Assembly (NCBI RefSeq): GCF_006575665.1 | Contig: NZ_CP041253.1 | Location: 4,708,501-4,772,500, forward strand | Source of the DNA: Echinicola soli | GTDB lineage: Bacteria > Bacteroidota > Bacteroidia > Cytophagales > Cyclobacteriaceae | Length of the DNA stretch: 64,000 bases | Reading direction: 5' to 3' | Notes under the pieces: model-generated | Database searches by the model: none | What the model saw: only the letters and a program-made list of their open reading frames with translations | What the model was told of the DNA's origin: nothing | Shown: positions 27,491 to 34,600 of the stretch, in pieces | How positions within the stretch are numbered: the first letter of the stretch is position 1 | Layout of the letters: each line of letters begins with the position of its first letter | Program-made: the position numbers and the translations under genes

Positions 27491-29134
27491 ATGATGAGAT
27501 TATTTTTACTGTTTTTATTCGGAATATTGGGATCCAACTTGCTAGCGCAACAAACCCAGCAAGTCCCCTTACTGCCAAAAGAGATCGTCTACGTTCACAG
27601 TGGTCAAGCGATAGCTGTGGCTGGAGAACGGTTGCCGCTGTCCATCAGCATTACCATGGACCAAGCACCTACCAAGTCGAATTTTGCGTATGCGGATTTG
27701 ATCAGCCGATCGGGAAAACGCTTTGGTGGTGCTGTAATTCCACTGGAAAATGGCAAAGCGGATGCCTATCTGACCGTGCCTGAGAATACACCTTCAGACC
27801 ATTACCTTCTAAGGGTTTATTCACGCTATGCCGCATCCCTAAATGATGCTGCCCAGTACCATCAAGAACTGATTACTGTGATCAACCCGGCAGTTTCTCC
27901 CTCACCAAAAAGTCCAGGAAAATCACTTGATGGTAATGGGGACTCCAACACCTCGTCCAATACCATTGCCATTCAACCTGAAAGTACACAACTCACACTT
28001 GGAGAGCAGTCAAGCCTGACATTGTCCGCCAGTCCAAACAGCCAAGTATCCATTTCCATCAGCAGAAAAAATCCTTTCCTTGATGGCCAACGAATTATCC
28101 AAACATCCCCTGCAATAGACAAAGAAGCCAATACTGCCGACCTTTTACCGGAACTGCGCGGCCACATCATAAAAGGTAGGCTGACAGAAAAAAAAGCTGA
28201 TACTACCAAGCTATACTTCCTTTCTGCCCACGGTGACCAATCAGCCCTGTATCTGGGAACGGCAAATAAACAGGGGGAAATCTTTTTTGACCTGGGAGCC
28301 CTGAAACACTACGAATTTCTGCTGCTCCAATCGGATGTGGATTCAGTACCTTTTGGCCTGAACTTGGAACTGCCTTTTGCAGAAGCTCCTGCTGGGGAAA
28401 CATTGGATTTTCCGCAACTGGAAATAAGACCAGAACATAAAACACTATTGGACAATTTGGTATTAAGTGCCAGCACCACCACATACTTCTACAAGCCAAC
28501 ACAAAAAAGCCTGCAACCCATAGTCACCGGCTATGCTCCTGATCGTGGCTACAACCTGGATGATTATAACCGTTTTGAGGATTTGGCCACTACACTAAAA
28601 GAATATATGCCTACGGCATTGGTCCGAAAAAATAAAGGAAAATATTTCTTTAAGCTGACCAATATCCCTGAGCATTCGGTCTTTGACGGCAATCCACTGA
28701 TTCTCGTGGACGGGATGCCCGTCTTCGACAGTGACAAACTTGCCCAATTTAGCCCTGAAAACATCAAAAGGGCCGAAATCATCAATCGCCGCTTCTATAT
28801 CCTCAGCTATGGCTTTGATGGAATCCTGAGCTTCACCTCATACGACAATGATTTTGGGGAGTACCCCATTCCAGAACATGCACTTTACTTAGAATATCCA
28901 CAAATCCAACAGCCTGTAAACTGGCAATTCAATCCAGGCAAAAAGAGCGAACACTTTCCCGATTTCAGGTCCATATTACTATATCAAGAAAATGTTCAGT
29001 TGGACAATAATGGAAAAACAACCCTTCGGTTTTCTGCTTCCCAGATACCGGGAGTGTATGAAGTCAAGGTAAGCCAAATCACCCCAGATGGACGACAGGT
29101 CTGGGCAACGATGGAATTGGAAGTATCCGATTAA
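27491..29134 (+). CDS. Secreted operon partner of the TonB receptor, function unknown
   Basis: I take the ATG at 27491 (MMRLFLLFLFGILGSNLLAQ, a signal peptide) rather than the frame's earlier start inside the DUF4249 gene. The 547-residue protein has an N-terminal alpha-2-macroglobulin-like beta domain (YVHSGQAIAVAGERLPLSIS, KADAYLTVPENTPSDHYLLR). A C-terminal module reads like a TonB-receptor plug remnant (NPLILVDGMPVFDSDKLAQF, then SPENIKRAEIINRRF and ILSYGFDGILSF). It ends with an Ig-like strand set (TTLRFSASQIPGVYEVKVSQ). There is no barrel. Proteins of this type recur behind DUF4249 genes. A role in ligand handling or receptor gating is inferred. A terminator follows. Confidence 0.7.
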   Translation: MMRLFLLFLFGILGSNLLAQQTQQVPLLPKEIVYVHSGQAIAVAGERLPLSISITMDQAPTKSNFAYADLISRSGKRFGGAVIPLENGKADAYLTVPENTPSDHYLLRVYSRYAASLNDAAQYHQELITVINPAVSPSPKSPGKSLDGNGDSNTSSNTIAIQPESTQLTLGEQSSLTLSASPNSQVSISISRKNPFLDGQRIIQTSPAIDKEANTADLLPELRGHIIKGRLTEKKADTTKLYFLSAHGDQSALYLGTANKQGEIFFDLGALKHYEFLLLQSDVDSVPFGLNLELPFAEAPAGETLDFPQLEIRPEHKTLLDNLVLSASTTTYFYKPTQKSLQPIVTGYAPDRGYNLDDYNRFEDLATTLKEYMPTALVRKNKGKYFFKLTNIPEHSVFDGNPLILVDGMPVFDSDKLAQFSPENIKRAEIINRRFYILSYGFDGILSFTSYDNDFGEYPIPEHALYLEYPQIQQPVNWQFNPGKKSEHFPDFRSILLYQENVQLDNNGKTTLRFSASQIPGVYEVKVSQITPDGRQVWATMELEVSD

Positions 29135-29211
29135 GTAAACTGTAGTAAGCGGTATTGGGTATTTATCATTTAGTATGTGGTGGTATTATGTACGACGTAT
29201 GTTGAGTGAGG

Positions 29212-29254
29212 AAGTGGTGGGGTTTGGCTTAGTAGAAATCCCACCACTTTTTTA
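29212..29254 (+). terminator. Rho-independent terminator
   Basis: AAGTGGTGGG (29212-29221) pairs with CCCACCACTT (29240-29249) and is followed by TTTT. It closes the TonB receptor operon and faces the convergent gamma-glutamyltransferase gene. Confidence 0.85.
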
Positions 29255-29299
29255 CTATCCACGAACAGTCCAGCCTTCAAACATTAAAACCTCCAACCT

Positions 29300-31048
29300 C
29301 TAATACCCTGCAGCCCAATCATCACCCCGTGGATCACCAGCTCCTTCCAGTTTGCCGTCTATGCCTACCAAAATAGCATCCACACGGCCGATGCTTCCCC
29401 TCTCTTTGATTTGGTGCCCCATTTTCTCAAGTGCTTTTTTGGTGAATGGATCCAGGGCATCCCTTTCAGGAAAGATAAAATTGGGCTTCCACTGGTGATG
29501 CACCCTTCCAGCGGTCACCGCATCGGTCATGTTCATCTGATGGTCCAGTACGTTCAAGACCACCTGATATACAGAAGTGATGATCGTGCTTCCACCGGGT
29601 GTTCCGACCACCATTTTAAGCTTTCCATCTTTTTCCACAATGGTAGGTGTCATGGCACTGAGCATCCGCTTTTCAGGTTGGATGGCATTGGCTTTACCTC
29701 CAAGCAGACCATAGACATTTGGGACGCCAGGCTTACTGCTGAAATCATCCATCTCATTGTTCATCAAAAAGCCCGCTCCGGAAACGAACACCTTGGATCC
29801 ATAACCTGAGTTGATGGTAGTAGTAACGGACACGGCATGGCCATTGGCATCTACGATTGAGTAATGGGTGGTCTCCTCGCTTTCCTTATGGTTTAGTTGC
29901 ATGGCAAGTACCTTTTCACTGTCCGTGGCTTTATTAGGATCAATTTGTCTTACACGCTTGGAAATGTATTCATCATCCAACAATTCCTCCTGGGGCACGT
30001 CCCAAAAATCAGCATCTCCCAAGTGCTTTGCCCGATCCGCATAGACCCTTCGCTCCATCTCGGTCATCAGATGAATGGTTTCAGGAGTATGAAAACCCAA
30101 TTCACCAATAGGAAAATGTTCGGACATTTTTAACAACTGCATCAAAGCAATGCCTCCACTGCTTGGTGGTCCCATGCTGTAAACCGTCGCTCCCCTGTAT
30201 TTTCCAGTGACTGGCTCACGCCACTTCGCTTCGTATTTGGCCATATCTTCCAGTTCGATGATGCCATTCCCGGCTTTCATCTCTGCCACCAGTAGTGCTG
30301 CTGTCTTACCTTTATAAAACCCATCGCGTCCTTCATCCTGAATGCGTTTGATGGTGGCTGCCAAGTCTTTTTGGACCAATAGGTCTCCTTCTTCCCATTT
30401 GCCATCCAACTTCACTAAGGGAATCACTGTACTGTCCCGGTTATGTTCGATGAATGTGTTACGGTACCGGTTGTAGTTATTGGCTTGCTTTGCAGTAACG
30501 GGAAAGCCACTTCGGGCAAGTTTATAGGCAGGTTGCAACAGTTTTTTTAGGGGCATCGTGCCATAGCGGGCATGGGCAGTGAGCATACCGTCCACCGAAC
30601 CGGGCACACCGGAAGCCATTGGCCCGGCCAGGCTCAAACCATCAATGATATCGCCATTTTCGTCTTGGTACATTTCTTCGTAAGCGGCCATCGGCGCTTT
30701 TTCACGAAAATCAAGTGAAACCACTTCCCCGTCCGGCTGGCGATACATCATAAATCCCCCGCCGCCCAGGTTCCCAGCAGCAGGATAGACCACGGCCAAT
30801 GCAAAATGCACGGCCACCATCGCGTCAATGGCATTTCCCCCTTGCTCCAACACCTCCACTCCTACTCTAGTGGCCTCTGGATGAGCAGATACCACCATGG
30901 CCTTGTCACCATGGACGGTTTTTCCTTCCTGGTAATCTTTTCTTCCGATTTTGGCACAGCTTGAAATATAGGCCACCACCAAAAATAAGCTGATCACTCT
31001 CAAGTAAATTCGTTTTTCAGCCAACTGCTGCAGTAATTTCAAGTTCAT
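29300..31048 (-). CDS. ggt: Gamma-glutamyltransferase
   Basis: The 582-residue protein starts with a lipoprotein-like signal (FLVVAYISSCAK). GGT hallmarks follow: VVSAHPEATRVGVEVLEQGG near residue 52, DAMVAVHFALAVVYP, GGGGFMMYR, LDFREKAPMAA. The autoprocessing site is ETTHYSIVDANGHAVSVTTT, in which the Thr of THYSIVD becomes the N-terminal nucleophile of the small subunit. NSGYGSKVFVSGAGFLMNNEMDDFS is the substrate-binding stretch. C-terminally, SAMTPTIVEKDGKLKMVVGT and the GGSTIITSV oxyanion loop are present. The proenzyme self-cleaves into two subunits and transfers or hydrolyses gamma-glutamyl groups of glutathione and related peptides in the periplasm. It is monocistronic and about 365 bp from the CRISPR-Cas operon. 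Confidence 0.95.
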   Translation of the reverse strand: MNLKLLQQLAEKRIYLRVISLFLVVAYISSCAKIGRKDYQEGKTVHGDKAMVVSAHPEATRVGVEVLEQGGNAIDAMVAVHFALAVVYPAAGNLGGGGFMMYRQPDGEVVSLDFREKAPMAAYEEMYQDENGDIIDGLSLAGPMASGVPGSVDGMLTAHARYGTMPLKKLLQPAYKLARSGFPVTAKQANNYNRYRNTFIEHNRDSTVIPLVKLDGKWEEGDLLVQKDLAATIKRIQDEGRDGFYKGKTAALLVAEMKAGNGIIELEDMAKYEAKWREPVTGKYRGATVYSMGPPSSGGIALMQLLKMSEHFPIGELGFHTPETIHLMTEMERRVYADRAKHLGDADFWDVPQEELLDDEYISKRVRQIDPNKATDSEKVLAMQLNHKESEETTHYSIVDANGHAVSVTTTINSGYGSKVFVSGAGFLMNNEMDDFSSKPGVPNVYGLLGGKANAIQPEKRMLSAMTPTIVEKDGKLKMVVGTPGGSTIITSVYQVVLNVLDHQMNMTDAVTAGRVHHQWKPNFIFPERDALDPFTKKALEKMGHQIKERGSIGRVDAILVGIDGKLEGAGDPRGDDWAAGY

Positions 31049-31300
31049 AAAGGGGACTTGGTTTTAGTTTATTTGTACGCCAATTACTATTATGTAAGCT
31101 AAGGCACGTCATACCTCCGTAATACCCACAAAATATCAGCAAAAAAAGCGGATATTTTGTTTCCATTGGTCAAAAAAATAGGGGAACCTTACACCATATA
31201 CTACCAAAACTTAAAAAATACTCCATTTTGGGTATTTTATAAGAAAACCAAAACCATTATTTTGAGGATGAATAAAAAGAAAAGATAAATCAATAACATA

Positions 31301-31324
31301 AAAAAAGGCGAGTTGCCCCGCCTT
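31301..31324 (-). terminator. tracrRNA terminator
   Basis: AAGGCG (31305-31310) and CGCCTT (31319-31324) form the stem. On the minus strand the hairpin is followed by seven T residues and lies directly after the tracrRNA body. Confidence 0.9.
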
Positions 31325-31371
31325 GAATGTTTTCACAACGGAATAATCCTTATTGTGAATTGCTTTCAGAA
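31303..31371 (-). ncRNA. tracrRNA of the type II-C CRISPR system
   Basis: On the minus strand, 31369-31353 reads as a perfect 17-nt anti-repeat; the plus-strand form is TTGTGAATTGCTTTCAG. It pairs with positions 2-18 of the CRISPR repeat read in crRNA sense, plus a possible G-U at position 1. After it come a short nexus-like stretch (AAGGATTATTCCGTTGTGAA), the family-typical sequence of Bacteroidota type II-C tracrRNAs as I recall them, and a strong terminator hairpin. With the promoter at 31374-31404 the transcript should be about 70 nt. It is divergent from the cas operon. Its orientation requires crRNAs to be transcribed from the minus strand of the array. Confidence 0.92.
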
Positions 31372-31373
31372 AG

Positions 31374-31404
31374 GCAAGATACAAATTGGACCATAATAAC
31401 CAAA
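31374..31404 (-). promoter_or_regulatory. tracrRNA promoter (Bacteroidetes type)
   Basis: On the minus strand TTTG (31404-31401) is followed, after exactly 19 nt, by TATCTTGC (31381-31374), close to the Bacteroidetes consensus TTTG-N19-TAnnTTTG. Transcription would begin a few bases further, at the anti-repeat. The CRISPR repeats carry TTG-N19-TACCTTGC with the same spacing and the same deviation from consensus. Confidence 0.75.
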
Positions 31405-31413
31405 CTACTTCTC

Positions 31414-31665
31414 ATGAAAATTGATAGAAAAGAATTTTTAAAGGCATACGAAAATATTGTTTTGCCGAATTTGATGGATGCCGAAGCCAAATTAGAAAGG
31501 CGAGTCACGCATAACCAATCACTTTATAAAGTCAACGTTGGCATTTGGACAGACTTGGTTGTGAATCCCCCTACAGCAAGTGACCTTCCCCTAAGTGATC
31601 AGCCCGCTGATGATACAGATGACATTAATAGAAGAAGAACAATCTATGATATTAAAGTAAGATAG
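31414..31665 (+). CDS. Uncharacterised small protein coupled to cas9
   Basis: The ATG at 31414 opens an 83-codon frame whose TAG (31663-31665) ends 1 nt before the cas9 ATG, an arrangement typical of translational coupling. The protein starts MKIDRKEFLKAYENIVLPNL, has a helical, charged N-terminal half and a proline/aspartate-rich middle (NPPTASDLPLSDQPADDTDD), and ends RRRTIYDIKVR. It has no signal peptide, membrane segment or known domain that I recognise. The frame stays open upstream to an ATG at 31327, but that stretch is the tracrRNA gene in antisense, so the shorter form is preferred. It could modulate Cas9, help adaptation, or only serve as a leader peptide for cas9 translation. Confidence 0.6.
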   Translation: MKIDRKEFLKAYENIVLPNLMDAEAKLERRVTHNQSLYKVNVGIWTDLVVNPPTASDLPLSDQPADDTDDINRRRTIYDIKVR

Positions 31666-31666
31666 G

Positions 31667-34600
31667 ATGAAAAGAATATTAGGACTTGATTTAGGAACAA
31701 ACAGTATTGGCTGGGCAATGGTTGAAATAAACCACAAAAAAGGAACTCTAAAAATTTTAGGGCTAGGCTCACGGATATTACCAATGGATGCCACAGAAAT
31801 TAAGGACTTTGAAAGCAGTGGTAAAATAAAAAGTACCGCAGCACAAAGAACAGAAAAAAGAGGTTCAAGACGTTTAAATGAGCGCTATTTACTAAGGAGA
31901 GATAGATTGCATTTGATTCTTGACTTGCTTGATGCACTTCCTAAACACTATAAACTTGAAATTGATTTTACCAATTCAAAAGGTGAGAAGTGCGGACAGT
32001 TTAAGCCAAACAAAGAACCAAAACTTGCCTATTTGCCTAAGCAAAAGGGTAAAAAAGCAGAATTCCTCTTTATGGATTCATATAAAGAAATGCTTGATGA
32101 TATTGGAAATGAAGAAATAAAAAATGAGAACGGTAAGCGGATTCCTTACGATTGGACTTTGTATTATTTGCGACAAAAAGCACTTTCCGAGAAAATAGCT
32201 TTAGAAGAACTGGCTTGGATTCTTTTAAGCTACAATCAAAAGAGAGGCTATGAAAAAACTGAAGTAGAGGATAAATCCACAAAGGAAGGTGAAATAGTTG
32301 AGGAACTTGATTTACGAGTAAAAGAAGTTATTTCTAAGAGAACTGAAGAAGGAAAGCAATTCTATGAAGTTCATTTAGACGGAAATGACAGTTTTATTTA
32401 TAATGAGTATTCGGATATTCAAATGACCTTTAAAGATGATTTAAAAGAGGTAATAAAAACATCTAAAGTTGACGAACAGGGTAATACAGATGATAAAAAA
32501 TCAGAATTTAAGGTCGTTGATATTTATCCTCTAAAGATAATGAAGGTTAATTATAAAAAAGAGAGCAGGAAACATAAGTACACATTGAAATATCATAATG
32601 GTTGGGAAGAAAATAAACCTCCCAGGGAGAACTATACTTTCAATTACAACAATGCAATTAATAAGTTCTACGACTATATTATAGAAACAGTTTATGATAA
32701 TACTGGAAACCTTAAAACTCAACAAGGAAAAGAGAGAAAACTAAGAGAACCGGATTTAAACGATAATTCAAGTGATTGGACTTTAATGAAAAAGAAAACA
32801 GAAAAAGAAGCATTGAAATTTAATAGTTTGAATGGCTATTTGGATGAAAGAGATAATGTAAAAAATTACATATCTCCCAAGATATACAATGTTTTAAAAA
32901 ACGATGCCAAAACTGGCAATCGTACCAAAATCATTGGTGGAATATTTCAAGTGGTGGATAGAACCTTTTATTGTGAAGAACTCAACCAAATCATTTGTAC
33001 ACAAAAGAAGTTTCACTCCAGTCTAGAAGATAAAAAAGTGTTTGAACAATGTGTAAAAACATTATATCCCAAAAATAAAAGCCACCAAGAGTCTTTATTA
33101 AAAAACAAAGATGCCATTCAGCATTTATTGGTAGATGATGTTTTGCTGTATCAAAGACCATTGAAAAGCAAGAAATCAGAGATTGCCAACTGTAAATATG
33201 AGATACGCTATTGGAAAAATATTGAAGATAAAAACGGCAATCCTATTGAAAACGTTGATTTAGAAACAGGAGAGTTGAAAGTAAAAAAGGAGCCTGTTTA
33301 TATTAAAGTGGTTTCTGCATCACATCCTTATTTTCAGGAATTCAGGATTTGGGATAAACTGCATAATTTAAGGTTGATTCAACTTGAAAAGGAAGTTGAT
33401 GGAAGGTTATTAACCAATCAGGATGTTACGAAAGAGTTTTTTAAAAGTGAAAAAGAATATCAAGAGCTTTTTGAAATGTTGAACAACCGAAAATCTTTAA
33501 ATCAAGACCAATTCCTTACTTATTGTAAAAAGAAATTTAATATTGATTACCAGAAAAAAGACAGTAATTACGCTTGGAATTTTCCAGATGATGAAGAAAT
33601 AAAAGGTAACGAAACGAGGGTGAGTTTTGTCACACGTTTTAAGCGATGGGGATTTAAGGAATATGCCGATTTTCTTACGCAAGAAAAAGAAAAGGAGTTA
33701 TGGCATTATTTGTATTCAGTCAGCTATAAAGAACGAACGGCAAATGACAATAAGAGTGCCTCTACTTTTTTCAATAACTATTTTAAAGATTTCAACATTG
33801 ACAATGAAATTAAAGAAAAAATCATCAAGGACTTTATTAATTATCCAATGTACACTTCAAGAAATTGTGCATATTCTGAAAAAGCACTAAAAAAATTAAT
33901 TCCAATAATTCAAAAAGGCAATAAAGACAAAAAATATACTTGGGAAAATGAGGTTTGGCATAAGAAGTGGAAATCGACACTTGAAAAAAGAAAGTCAGAA
34001 ATACTAAACAGACTAAGTAAGATAAATTTTGAGCTACAGGATGATGAGAAAGTTGATTATTCCAAAGTGGTCGTAACTAATGTTGATTTACAAAAAGGTG
34101 AAATTCCATTTCCAAAAGGCTTGTTCAATACTTTTAGGGAATTTGAAAAAGTAGAAGCTTTTAAAGACCTAAACCTTACACAAGCCTCGTATTTGGTTTA
34201 TGGTCGTCATTCGGAATTGCCACAAGCCAAATATTGGACATCGCCTGAAAAAATCAGAAAACAGCTTCACCAAGAACTAAAACAACACTCTTTAAATAAT
34301 CCTGTTGCCGAAAAAGTCATATTGGAAATGATGCAGGTAGTGGCTGATATATGGGATTATTATGGAGAAAGGGAAGAAGGGTCAGACAACCCTAACAAAC
34401 TGTTTGACCGTATTCATTTGGAAGTCGGAAGAGAATTGAAAAAATCTGCCAAAGAAAAAGAAGCTGAATCCAAACGAATGTCAGGAAATCGTGCCCAAAA
34501 CAAACGAATCCGACAAGTGTTAGAGGAATTTTTAATGCATAATCCATACAATGCTAATCCAAATAACAAAGACCATTTTGAGCGATTGAAAATTGTCGAG

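Noticed and set aside
31327..31665. A longer 112-residue version of the small gene upstream of cas9
   Set aside because: Its first 29 codons run antisense through the tracrRNA gene and its promoter; the ATG at 31414 lies just after them and is the better start.
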